A program made the translations under genes and the position numbers. A DNA stretch of 64,000 bases, from assembly GCF_963576545.1 (NCBI RefSeq), contig NC_083646.1:27347027-27411026 (forward strand), read 5' to 3'. This DNA comes from Limanda limanda (taxonomy: Eukaryota > Chordata > Actinopteri > Pleuronectiformes > Pleuronectidae). The notes beneath the pieces were generated by a model. That model saw nothing but the letters and a program-made list of their open reading frames with translations, was not told the DNA's origin and did not search any database. Positions 13,922 through 24,375 of the stretch are shown here, piece by piece. Position 1 is the first letter of the stretch, and the number at the start of each line of letters is the position of its first letter.

Positions 13922-14569
13922 GTAACTCGCTGTCCGCAGGGAGTGGGGTTTCTCCAACTCCCCCTCGTGCGTTCGCGCACAGTGAGTGGAGGTGAGTTAA
14001 AGCCAACCTTTTCACGTTTATTTGCCTTTCAAAAATGAATAAATAAACCGTGTTTGAGGCCAGGTAGTGTCCCCTTTTCACCTCTGTGCGCAGCAGGTGG
14101 GATTGTTTGCCTGTGTTCCCTGTATAAAATACAGTTGGTTATTGGTTATCACCCTTTGTAGGTGCTATTTTGTTTCCCTTAAAGCCCTGTTCGCAGTGGC
14201 TGGGATGTTGTTCTCTCTCCACCCCCCCACCCCCCTTGAAAAAGGCACCCCGTAACTCGCTGTCCGCAGGGAGTGGGGTTTCTCCAACTCCCCCTCGTGC
14301 GTTCGCGCACAATGAGTGGAGGTGAGTTAAAGCCAACCTTTTCACGTTTATTTGCCTTTCAAAAATGAATAAATAAACCGTGTTTGAGGCCAGGTAGTGT
14401 CCCCTTTTCGCCTCTGTGCGCAGCAGGTGGGATTGTTTGCCTGTGTTCCCTGTATAAAATACAGTTGGTTATTGGTTATCACCCTTTGTAGGTGCTATTT
14501 TGTTTCCCTTAAAGCCCTGTTCGCAGTGGCTGGGATGTTGTTCTCTCTCCACCCCCCCACCCCCCTTGT
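13922..14569 (+). repeat. Two tandem copies of a 330-bp unit in the DIRS 5' region
   Basis: The block starting 'gtaactcgctgtccgcaggg' at 13922 recurs at 14252, and 'acccccccacccccctt' at 14221 recurs at 14551, giving a period of exactly 330 bp. The two copies are nearly identical (for example cacagtgagtgg against cacaatgagtgg). It lies upstream of the gag-like frame. It may be a recent duplication or a functional leader repeat. Confidence 0.92.
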
Positions 14570-14755
14570 TTTCTGCCATTGCAGGCATACAGTGGGCATT
14601 TTCAGGTGAATTAGTTATTTCACCCCTTCCTTCGTTTTATGTGATATTGGCCAGCTGTGATTAGCCTGTTTATAAGATCCCCTTTACCAGCTATCCGTAG
14701 CTGCTGGGCGCTATTGTTTATATATTTATTCTTAAATCACAAAAGTAACACAGAA

Positions 14756-16360
14756 ATGTCCTCACATTTGTGCCATTATTGCCGGGGTATCATGGATCCC
14801 CGAGATGGCCACCGTGAATGCCCGACTTGTTCGGGCATGGCACATTTAATGGATGATATTGAGAACCCCTGTGTGGCAGCAGTGGAACTGCCTGTGGAGG
14901 AGCGTGTTAAAAGAGCCAGATGGGTGGAGCAGTCTGTTTGTGCTGGGGCCGTGCAGCCTCTACCAGCCAAACTAAATGAAAGGGGACACACCTCAAGGAA
15001 AGCCCCCCGAAAACGTGGGCATGAGCACACCCCTGTTCGCAGGCGGGACTCAAGCGAGACACAGGCTCCAAAACCTTCACAGAACCCAGCTGGTCAGCAT
15101 GATGACACTCAGCTGCAAATCCTAGCGGCCATACGTGGTCTGTCAGACAGGTTGGGTAGAGTTGAGGCCCAGTCACAACAGCTAGGGCATCGAGGCATGG
15201 GCACTCCTCCCCGGACAGGTTACCCTCCTATCAGGAGGAGAATGTGGTTCACCCTGACATTCTCTCTCTCTATGCTCAAAATTCACTTTTTGAAAGTGAT
15301 GGGCAGTCTGAGGGTGCTGCTGGGCTAAAACAGCCTAAATCCACACAATGTGAGGGGGCGTCCAACCTCAGCAACATGGGTGAAAGTGAGCCTTCACCCA
15401 TTGACGTCATCTCAAGGGTTTCAAGTGCGGCAAAAATTGTGGGGCTCAATGTTCCAACTGAGGCTCCTGCTCCAATGGATGGGATTTGGGCCGGCATCAC
15501 TCAGACCCAGCAATCAGTTACTGTACCTGTGGCTGGTGACTATTTGCACATGCTCAGGAAAGCATGGAACATCCCAAGTGGGGCACCTCAGTTCAATGCA
15601 GGTTGCCGGAGACTGACTAAGAATCAGTATGCTCCTGAAACAGGTATGGGGGAAATGCCTCCAGTTGAGCGGGAGATGGCAGCCTTAACATCTCTGGGTC
15701 CAGAGCGGGTAACCACCAATCCACGCTGTCCCCTGAAAGAGTGTGATAAGTCAGACCGACTGGTGTCTCGGACTTATAATGCAGCCACACGAGCAGCCCG
15801 CTCGGGCAATGCACTCGCCATTTTATTGGCAGCTCTTAGGAGAACAGCCAACCCAGAGGACCAGGACACCATGAGCCTGATAGACTCTGCCCTGGTCACT
15901 CATTCCCAGTTAACAAGGGACATTGGTGCAGCTATGTCATCTGCCATGGTAGCTCGGAGGCAGATCTGGTTGGCACAGACAACTCTTCCCGAGAATATCA
16001 GGAAAGAACTGACCAATATGCCAGTCGTGCCGGCACATGTTTTTCATCCTGACTCCCAGGGTGTGTTAGATAAGGCTGAACAGTCTCAGCGTACCAGAGT
16101 CAGTACAGCGCACTTTCAGAGGGGCTGCGTCTACCAGGTATAAACTGAGGGGCTCCCAGCCTCCCCACCGATCATCATCCTGGGCCCGTAAGGAGCCATG
16201 GGTGAATGACAGGCGACAGGCTACAGGATTCACAGCCTCTGGTGACTCCAAACAGCCTTCACAAAGTCGACGTGGGTTCTATCCCCGTTTTTCGACTAGA
16301 GGTGCTCCCCAGAGGAGGCGCCCCCCCAGAGGTCAAGGACCTCGGGGCGGTACAGCCTAG
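14756..16360 (+). pseudogene. DIRS gag-like protein with two frame changes
   Basis: The coding signal begins at the ATG at 14756 with a Cys/His cluster (CHYC, then HRECPTC, about residues 5-25) suggestive of zinc binding. A basic stretch follows, then LQILAAIRGLSDRLGRVEAQ, which looks like a coiled coil. Near 15215-15240 the signal shifts to another frame (15244-16143, DILSLYAQNSLFESD onward). Near 16105-16125 it shifts back to the first frame, where an Arg/Gly-rich tail continues to a TAG at 16358. The second change compensates for the first. Both look like single-base indels, so this copy probably makes no full-length product. A programmed frameshift is possible but I see no slippery-site plus pseudoknot signal. 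Confidence 0.75.
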
Positions 16361-18272
16361 GGGTGGGGGGACACCCGCCGAACTTCATTCTCGGCTATGC
16401 CTGGACAGCTGGGAAGAAACTGTGTCAGACCCATGGGTGCTTGCTACAGTATCAAAGGGGTACAGAATTCAGTTTCGGCGGCGGCCCCCCCCTTACTCCA
16501 GGATCCGCATGACGATTGTCACGGACCCAGTCCAGGCTCAAATCCTGGCACAGGAAATTTTAACCCTTCTGCAGAAGGATGCAAGTATGAAAGTAGATCC
16601 AGACGAACAGCTCACTGGCTTCTACTCCACGTATTTCCTCGTGCCGAAAAAAGATGGCGGAATACGTCCCATCTTGGACCTAAGGCGATTAAACGCCTTC
16701 ATAAAGGTACTTCCTTTCAAGATGCTGACCACGGGTCAGATCTTAGAATCTATCGAAAGAGGAGAGTGGTTCACCTCGATAGACCTGGAAGACGCGTACT
16801 TCCATGTGCCCATCTGTCCAAACCACAGACCTTTTCTTCGGTTTGCATTCCAGGGGCAAGCCTATCAGTTCAAGGTCCTGCCATTTGGCCTTTCCCTCTC
16901 ACCAAGGGTGTTCACCAGAGTGGTTGGGGCGGCCTTGTCTCCTCTCCAGTTGTCAGGAGTAAAAATCCTTCCCTACCTGGACGACTGGCTGATTTGTGCT
17001 CCATCTCTTGGCCAAGTTGTAGAGGATACCCAGAGGGTGTTGTCGCATGTACGGTCCTTGGGTTTCAAGGTAAATGTGACGAAAAGCAACCTCGAGCCAA
17101 GGCAGCAGGTCATTTTTCTGGGACTTTGCTTGAATTCCCTTACAATGTCTGCATCCCTCACATCTCAGAGGGTGAGGAAGATTCTAGTCTTCCGGAAACG
17201 ATTCCGTCTCGGCAGGCAGCTACAATTTATCAGCTTTCAGAGGATGCTGGGGATGATTTCAGCCGCAGCAGCTGTTGTTCCTCTGGGCCTCCTCAGGGCC
17301 AGGCCAATTCAGAGGTGGCTGAATGCCTTCAAGCTCAACCCGAGGCTGGACAGACACGTGAAACTTCGTGTGACACGCACATGTCTCCAAGCCTTACGCC
17401 CATGGGCAGACCGGGTGCTCTTGCTCCAAGGAGTCCCCCTTGGGAACATTCCCTCGAGGAGGACAGTGGTGACGACAGATGCTTCCCTCACAGGTTGGGG
17501 AGCAGCCTGGGAAGGCAGAATGGTGCGTGGCCCGTGGATACCCCCTTGGGGTGGCGAACACATCAATGTTCTGGAGTTGAGAGCGGTTCACCTTGCTCTG
17601 AAGGCTCTCCTTTCCTCCATCCAGGGCAGGCATGTCTTGATAAGGACAGACAGCACTTCAACTGTGTATCATATAAATCACCAGGGAGGCACAAGGTCCC
17701 TGCGTTGCCTCCAGGTGGCACAGAAACTTCTGTTTTGGGCTTTTCAGCATCTGGCTTCACTCAAAGCAATCTTTATCCCAGGGATTGTAAATCGAGCAGC
17801 AGACCTCTTGTCCAGGACTGGTCCTCTCCCAGGAGAATGGAGACTTCATCCAGAGGTTGTATCCCTCCTATGGAGTCGGTTTGGCACGGCTCAGGCCGAT
17901 CTATTCGCATCACCAGAGACAACCCACTGCAGGATGTGGTTCTCTCTGGAAAACCAGGGAGGTCCCCTAGGCCAAGATGCACTATCTCAAGAATGGCCGG
18001 AAGGGTTGTTGTACGCTTTTCCTCCATTCCCTCTGATTCCCCAGGTACTCAACCGGGTTGCCTCGGGCCACTACGAGGTGCTGTTAATAGCCCCCAGGTG
18101 GCCAGGGAGGCATTGGTTCCCAACGCTCCTTCGCCTGGTTCACGGTCAACCATGGGCCCTGCCAGTCAGGGCAGACCTCCTCTCACAGGCAGAAGCTCAG
18201 ATATGGCACCCCAGATCAGACATCCTGCAGCTTTGGGCTTGGCCCCTTCTCAGTACCTCTCTCAAAGGTTAG
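16206..18272 (+). CDS. DIRS reverse transcriptase / RNase H / methyltransferase-like protein, 688 aa
   Basis: This would copy the element's RNA into DNA. The RT fingers and palm include YFLVPKKDGGIRPILDLRRL, FTSIDLEDAYFHVPI and the catalytic YLDDWLI near 16975. RNase H follows with VVTTDASLTGWGAAW and LIRTDSTSTVYHIN. The C-terminal part has QADLFASPETTHC and YAFPPFPLIPQV...VLLIAPRWP, the region of DIRS elements compared in the literature with phage adenine methyltransferases. There is no internal stop. The first in-frame ATG is 16206, but the real start may be downstream or depend on gag. It overlaps the recombinase frame at its end. Confidence 0.92.
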   Translation: MTGDRLQDSQPLVTPNSLHKVDVGSIPVFRLEVLPRGGAPPEVKDLGAVQPRGGGTPAELHSRLCLDSWEETVSDPWVLATVSKGYRIQFRRRPPPYSRIRMTIVTDPVQAQILAQEILTLLQKDASMKVDPDEQLTGFYSTYFLVPKKDGGIRPILDLRRLNAFIKVLPFKMLTTGQILESIERGEWFTSIDLEDAYFHVPICPNHRPFLRFAFQGQAYQFKVLPFGLSLSPRVFTRVVGAALSPLQLSGVKILPYLDDWLICAPSLGQVVEDTQRVLSHVRSLGFKVNVTKSNLEPRQQVIFLGLCLNSLTMSASLTSQRVRKILVFRKRFRLGRQLQFISFQRMLGMISAAAAVVPLGLLRARPIQRWLNAFKLNPRLDRHVKLRVTRTCLQALRPWADRVLLLQGVPLGNIPSRRTVVTTDASLTGWGAAWEGRMVRGPWIPPWGGEHINVLELRAVHLALKALLSSIQGRHVLIRTDSTSTVYHINHQGGTRSLRCLQVAQKLLFWAFQHLASLKAIFIPGIVNRAADLLSRTGPLPGEWRLHPEVVSLLWSRFGTAQADLFASPETTHCRMWFSLENQGGPLGQDALSQEWPEGLLYAFPPFPLIPQVLNRVASGHYEVLLIAPRWPGRHWFPTLLRLVHGQPWALPVRADLLSQAEAQIWHPRSDILQLWAWPLLSTSLKG

Positions 18273-19351
18273 ATGAGGCTGTCCTGAGGACCATAGACAA
18301 TGCCCGGGCTCCCTCCACTCGGGCTAACTATGGCCATAAATGGAGTGTGTTTTCTACATGGTGTCGCAACAGACAGGAAAATCCAGCCGCTTGTCCTATT
18401 GAGCTGATTCTCCGTTTCCTTCAGTCACTTTTGGACTCTAACAGGGCACCTAGCACCATTAAGGTATACACTGCCGCAATCTCTTTCTTCCATGAGACAG
18501 TGGGAGATGTTACAGTTGGTAGACACCCTCTAGTGTCTCAGTTCATTAAGGGAGCACACCGCCTGCGACCAAGCAGGGCTCCCAGGGCTCCATCATGGCA
18601 ACTCCCCTTGGTATTACGGTCCCTGATGCAGTCTCCCTTTGAACCCATAGGGCAATCCAGCCTTAAGTCTCTATCTTACAAAACAGCTTTCCTCCTGGCT
18701 ATATGCTCTGCCAAAAGGGTGAGTGAATTGCATGCTCTGTCTATAAGTGACGATTGTCTAAGATGGAGGGCAGGTGACTCAGGTGTGTCTCTCTGGCCAA
18801 ACCCCTCGTTTTTGCCTAAGGTCATAAACCATCAGACGGTAAATCAGGTGATCGAGATCAGCACTTTTCAACCTGATCCAGCTCTACTACAGGAGGAAGC
18901 CGACCTGCCTATGTTGTGCCCAGTAAGGGCACTGAAGGCTTATATTGCACGCACAAAGTCTCTGAGGGGCTCATACTCTCAGTTATTTGTCTGTTTTGGG
19001 GGTAAAAAAGTCGGCCACCCTGTGTCTAAACAGTGTTTGTCCCATTGGATCGTTAATACTATCGCTGAGGCCTATTCTGGACAGAACATACCAGTCCCAG
19101 ATTCCTTGGTAGCTCATTCCACCAGGAGTATGGCCACTTCCTGGGCTGCTTTAAAGGGGGTCCCTCTTTCAGAAATATGTGCAGCAGCAACATGGAGTTC
19201 CCCCTGCACATTCTCTAGATTCTACAGGGTCAATGTGGCTTCCCCCACACCATTGGCTTCCGCAGTGCTGCTCTCAGCTGCTGGGCGAGGATGTGAGGCG
19301 ATAGAGTCCTCCGTTCTTCGCGACCCTGATGATACTAGTCATCCGTGTTAA
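18203..19351 (+). CDS. DIRS tyrosine recombinase
   Basis: Instead of an integrase, DIRS elements insert circular DNA with a tyrosine recombinase. The N-terminal core-binding part reads NARAPSTRANYGHKWSVFST and LDSNRAPSTIKVYTAAISFF. The catalytic residues are visible as KRVSELHAL (first Arg), VAHSTRSMATSWA (His-x-x-Arg) and FSRFYRVN (Tyr nucleophile). The open frame extends upstream to 16397, but that part is the shadow of the RT frame, so I start at the in-frame ATG at 18203, overlapping the RT end by 70 bases. The stop lies inside the internal complementary region. All catalytic residues are present, so the product could be active. Confidence 0.9.
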   Translation: MAPQIRHPAALGLAPSQYLSQRLDEAVLRTIDNARAPSTRANYGHKWSVFSTWCRNRQENPAACPIELILRFLQSLLDSNRAPSTIKVYTAAISFFHETVGDVTVGRHPLVSQFIKGAHRLRPSRAPRAPSWQLPLVLRSLMQSPFEPIGQSSLKSLSYKTAFLLAICSAKRVSELHALSISDDCLRWRAGDSGVSLWPNPSFLPKVINHQTVNQVIEISTFQPDPALLQEEADLPMLCPVRALKAYIARTKSLRGSYSQLFVCFGGKKVGHPVSKQCLSHWIVNTIAEAYSGQNIPVPDSLVAHSTRSMATSWAALKGVPLSEICAAATWSSPCTFSRFYRVNVASPTPLASAVLLSAAGRGCEAIESSVLRDPDDTSHPC

Positions 19352-19440
19352 GACCGTGGTGACGGTCTGAGGGAGGTCGAAATAGATCGTAAGTTATGAC
19401 CATAACTATGGATCTATGAGACCGACCGATGACCGTCACC
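19344..19440 (+). repeat. DIRS internal complementary region
   Basis: GTGTTAAGACCGTGG...GAAATAG is the reverse complement of the left end of the element. GTAAGTTATGACCATAAC...GATGACC is the reverse complement of the right end. They join at ATC (rc of the flanking GAT). This arrangement diagnoses DIRS architecture and supports the boundary calls. Confidence 0.93.
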
Positions 19441-19480
19441 CTCTTTTGTCACTCAGAACGGGCTGAGGCGTTCAGACAAG

Positions 19481-19621
19481 GAGGAGGCGGCCGCGCTCAC
19501 CGGGGAGCTTTATGGGCGGTGAGCCCAGCCCCCTTAAGGTCACTCACGTGACATTGTTGATATTTGGTCTCGAGGATAGGGAGATGAGGACATCATTCGT
19601 GTTAAGACCGTGGTGACGGTC
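19481..19621 (-). repeat. DIRS right inverted terminal repeat
   Basis: Reverse complement of 13399-13540, running from GAGGAGGCGGCCGC to CCGTGGTGACGGTC. The outermost bases to 19666 are unique to this end and are mirrored in the internal complementary region. Confidence 0.92.
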
Positions 19622-20484
19622 ATCGGTCGGTCTCATAGATCCATAGTTATGGTCATAACTTACGATGTCTCTGAAACAGACTCGATGGCAGCATCGACAC
19701 ATCTCAGCTCATAGATATAAACACTATATATATCTAAATATGTCTCAGCTCTCCAGCGGCAGGCAGCGCTCTTTGCTGACGTGGTTGACTACGTCACTGT
19801 AGATCATCTGTCAATCATCGTATAAAGCCCGCCCTGACGATTTGATTGGTCCGTACAGCTTCTGTACGAGCATAGTTTCTCCCCAACGGAGCGACTCCAG
19901 ACCGAACTTCCCGAACAACAAATGTTGTGGGCGGGGCTAAGTTCGTCTGGCACCCAGGCTAATTTAATGCAGCTCCACTAGCACAATGCACAGGAGAGGC
20001 AGAACAAGTTGCATTTAAATAAAATCAAATATTTTACAATAAAGAGGATTTTATTCCAGCATTACACAAATAAGACTTAACCCAACTTATTCTTAATTAA
20101 GTCAACTACATGAAGATTGAGTCTGCAGGCCCAGATAATTATTTTCAATGCCCTTTTCCCAGAATGTTTTTCCAGTATGAGTAAAAACATGGTAACGCAG
20201 TAGGGCAGAGAAATACATGATCTGTGACTGAATGAAAAAAAAGATCTCTGGGTGATTACCTGTCATGAAATGTGTAATATTTAACCTGTGAAGACAAACA
20301 TAGATAAACAGTAAGTCATGTTCCTTTGAATGAAGCTTGTAAAGATAACTTTGATTATTAAATTTCCTCACACCAAGCTTGGTGAAAAACTCAAAAGCAG
20401 CACTGAGTCGCCTCTCGGCTGCTTCCATAGGAGTCCCTTCATTCCAGGGCCGGTGGAGCGTCTGAAACCCAAAAGGATCCGCAC

Positions 20485-21979
20485 CTGAGAAAGAAGAGAA
20501 TCATGGTTTAAAAGATAAATATCTGTTGACCTTAGTTTAAACAAATTAAAATAAGATATTTGATAGCAATTAGTTTAAGCAGACAGGGACAGACTTTATT
20601 TAACATTAACGCCATCTCATTGATCTCTTTAGTTTAGTCTTTTTTTTACTTCAGGAAGTACCTAAATCCATATTTCCCCCATTTAGAGAACTTCAATGAC
20701 TGTCCCATATTACCCAAAGCATCCTGTCCCACATTATCAACCATGTTTGATGGGAGATGTGGGATGTGAAACGGTTGCTTTCTTCCCCTTTTTCACTAGG
20801 CCCCACTCTACATTAACAGTTTGTGGTCATCATATTATTATTTGCACTTTGATTATCAATCAGATTATTTAGAAACTCTTCTTTGAGTTGTGTGTTGTAT
20901 TGTTTAACAGCTAGTATGTGTTGACATTTCATGTTTTCATGTTTTTATGTTTGCGCTGTTGCTCTGTTTTGTTGTTCTGCCGGGGATGTGGGGTCAGGTC
21001 ATCAGGGAGAGGGGGAACAGGTTCTCTGAGAATGGAGGCACGGGACAAACCCAAGGTGACAGAGGATGGGTGAAGTGTGCTGAGTTAGATTACATTTCAA
21101 TCAAGCTATTGCATTTATCTCATCTATTTATGCATAGATATAGAATTGTGAGTTCCCAGAATCTTGAGGTAATCTTGTGCTCAATATGTTGATTGTGGTT
21201 TCTTCACTTATCTTTCCGCTTAGCTCACCTATACTTACCAGAGCAGGTGGTAGGTTCCAGTCAGCACTGAAGGGGGGAGGGAGGAGTTGGCAGCTGTGAG
21301 GCTGCAGATTTGACAGGTGTTGTTCTTTTTGTTTTTGCCTGAGTATGATTTAGTTTGTTGGATTTGGGCTTCATGTTGCCTTTTTGTAAAATTAACAGCA
21401 CCTTTTTCACCTACTCCTGCCTAGTGCTACATGGGACAACGGAACATTTTCAGAAATAAGAAAAACTAATACACATTTTAAACAACTCAGTGGATATCTT
21501 TTTGCTTTACTACATCACAATCACAATTTGATAAAAAATAGGAAGATAGTCTTAGTTATGATAGATTTATATCCATAAAATAATTGGGAGGCTTCTGATT
21601 GACATTTGATTGCTCCACCTCTTTCTGTGACATCAGACCCATGAAGTCACGTGATTTCAGTCACATGATGTCCATGCTACCCTGCAGTAAAAGTCTAGAA
21701 CTAGATTTGGTTGGAACAGGAAAGAAAGAGACTGGAGCTTAGGTGTCCCACATTACCCAATGTCCCAGAGGAGCTAAATTCCCCCTACCAGTTCCACAGA
21801 AGGAGTGCCAGTAACAGACTGAGAACCTCAACCAGTCCTCCATGGTCCGTCCCATCAGCACCTGCACAGAGGAACACTGAGGAGTCTGCTCCCACAACAC
21901 TTCTCTGCTTCAGAACACACACATGATCATTCAGAACAAACACATGACCATTCAGTACACACACATGATCATCACTTAC
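20485..21979. other. Xylose isomerase intron lacking the expected exon
   Basis: The exon encoding the segment before DPFG (normally containing an R-F-x-x-x-x-W-H-T-F pattern) should be here on the minus strand. Neither possible reverse-complemented Trp-His codon pair (ATGCCA or GTGCCA) occurs in a plausible context. Nothing else recognisable is present. Confidence 0.5.
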
Positions 21980-22165
21980 CTCCTCTGCATTGTACTGTTT
22001 GAAACACAGGACATATCCTGGCCCAGCACTGGGGACATACAGGATCATGGGGATGCCTGTGCAACATTTCATGAAACAGAGGGATATGATTATGAATATT
22101 GTTTGAATATATATTCTCAGCTTCAGCTGCAGTGAAAGAGATTCAGAAACTGTTAGTGAGAGGAG

Positions 22166-22330
<165 letters not shown>

Positions 22331-22539
22331 TTGGTTCCTTCGCCATCTGCTGCAGCAATACAAATACAATGAATTGTTAATTTTGCTTAACGCGGCCTCC
22401 AGTGCTCCCACGCGGGACACTAACGTCACGTGCACGCATACGGACGCACAAAAACGTCCAAACAAAAAACATGCATGCAGCCATTTCTAGCATTGAAGTA
22501 ATGTGATTTACCCGCATAGAATTCCTCCCCGGCTGACAT

Positions 22540-24054
22540 TTCCTCCAGAGCAACTTTCTAGGTTCCTGTTTGCAGGCGAGCAGCAACTTTCAGTCCACGT
22601 CCCTCCTCCTCAACAAAGAGTGCAATTCCCTCTTCACACACAAGGTGTCACTAAACCTCTTTAGAAGCCCACCGTATTCTTGTGTCTAACAGTAGCTCCG
22701 TTTGAATCGTGTTTAATTCTGAGGTTTAGCTCAAAACATTTCAAGTAAAAGTGTCGTACAATACCATATTTTCAATCTTTCAAAAAAAACCTCTAATACA
22801 ATATCCAAATATGAACACATACTTACAAAACACGTTTTGTCAATACATTGACCATCCCCTTTAACAGATATGCACACATGTATTTCTATCACAATCCTGA
22901 TTTCAAATGATGTAAAAATATTCTAGTGTTATATAATATTGAATAACTATGAGGTATGAGTATTCTTACTTATGTTAGAATGGCGTATGCCTTACTTAAG
23001 ACACTACAATTTAATACTAATATTAGAAGAAACCAATTGAATTATATTTCTTCAAATATTTGCAAAACAAGCAAATGAAAAATGAAATGCCACTTTCTCC
23101 TGTGGACAACATGGCTGTCATTTGTAATGCTTATAATATCTAGTTTCAGTATCAACACAAAATGTTCACATTAAAAATAAATCCATTTGAAAAATTGATA
23201 ATTGATCATAAAATATATGCAATATCATAAATTGCTGTAAGCCTAATTATCATATTTAGTAAGAGTTTAGTAGTATTTTAATATTTTGGTTGTTTTGAAT
23301 GATAGCAATAATGTATTCCTGGTTGGAAAACATGAACCTATGTTAAACAGAAGAGGAATAACTGGAACAAAGATTACTAACCTCAAGGCTGTGAAAATGC
23401 GCATCATAATGTTAATTTTCATAATTAAATGTGCACTTTGGTTGCTTTCATTTCTTTATAGGCTTGCCTTCAGATGTATGCTCTCTCACAATTTATTACA
23501 AAGACAAAAGTGAAGAAACGACCAATCAGATAAACGTAATGAGCAAACACAGTACCACCATGTTTATTTCAATTACAGTGGTGCTTTTATAAAATATCTG
23601 ATGCAGAAACATCAACATAAAATTAGAAATGATAACATACACACATAACCCTTAAATACATATTGACACACTTTTAGAAAAGTACACGTTATCCTTTAGA
23701 GCCTTTGGTCTGGAACATACACCAGATGGAAACAATACACACTTGCAGGAGAAAAGTTCTCTGTGCAACACTGAAGCCCTATCATATTTCATAATACCAT
23801 TTGCCTTCTCCCATTATGAAAGAGTATTTCACTTTTTTAACTAGGGATTTACGACCCTGTGTGATCCTGACAGTTGTCCGATTTTAAAATGCTAACATTT
23901 TTGCATAAGATAAAGATAGAATGGAAGGCAAAGCAAATAGAACCAAGCACCAGGCACTGTAGAGTGAGGCACTTGAGCACCTAACCCCTCTGGTTTGGCA
24001 TCATGACATTTGGCACATGAAGGTGGCATTAACTGTGTGTGTATTTGTGTGTGT

Positions 24055-24101
<47 letters not shown>

Positions 24102-24375
24102 AGAGAGACAAAGAAAGAGCTCATTCTAGGAGAACTCTCAGAGCCGCTGCCTTCTCCTTACGTCCCGGTGTGCATTCGAAAACATCTTAGATGAATTTGT
24201 TACATTCAGTCTCCTCAGTTACACTTCCACCATCCCATCGACGAGGCTTCCAGTCTGTAGAGCAAAGAAGAAGTACTCCATTGTTCCTCATGTTCATTCA
24301 TTTCCACCACTTGCACTTTGTTGGTTTCTTTCGGCAACATCAGGAGTGGGCTGGGCCAATGAGAGGGAGGAGCTG
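22540..24375. other. Spacer between the xylose isomerase start and rnf144b; 3' UTR of rnf144b in the right part
   Basis: No coding exon is recognised from 22540 to 24375. The part nearest 24375 should be the rnf144b 3' UTR, and it contains a (GT)n microsatellite at about 24041-24098. A TTTATT at 23561 (AATAAA on the minus strand) could be its polyadenylation signal. Confidence 0.4.

Larger units (their letters stand above)
13381..19666 (+). mobile_element. DIRS retrotransposon with inverted terminal repeats and internal complementary region
   Basis: The insert is bounded by GAT on each side (13378-13380 and 19664-19666). Copy 1 of the host element supplies the uninterrupted target 'ctgtcgatgtctctg'. 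Inverted terminal repeats of about 141 bp lie at 13399-13540 and 19481-19621. The internal complementary region at 19344-19440 is the reverse complement of the two extreme ends fused at a shared ATC, the hallmark of DIRS elements, which replicate through a circle closed on this region. The coding order is gag-like, reverse transcriptase/RNase H/methyltransferase-like, and tyrosine recombinase. The RT and recombinase frames are open over full length, but the gag-like region has two frame changes. Confidence 0.95.
12606..19961. mobile_element. DNA element with 9-bp target duplication, copy 2, inverted relative to copy 1 (hosts a DIRS element)
   Basis: It begins TAGCCTGACGTTGTC and ends TTCGTCTGGCACCCAGGCTA, the reverse orientation of copy 1. 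ATTTAATGC flanks both sides (12597-12605 and 19962-19970), a perfect 9-bp duplication that confirms an independent insertion into the xylose isomerase intron. Without the DIRS insert (13381-19666) it is about 1.07 kb, matching copy 1 in length and content. It carries the H3-like segment in plus orientation and the RecQ-like segment on the minus strand. Confidence 0.88.

Noticed and set aside
16397..18202. Upstream part of the long frame that ends in the recombinase
   Set aside because: It overlaps the reverse transcriptase frame completely and shows no domain of its own.
13378..19666. Treating the DIRS element as an endogenous retrovirus or Gypsy element
   Set aside because: There are no LTRs, protease or DDE integrase. 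It has inverted repeats, an internal complementary region and a tyrosine recombinase.
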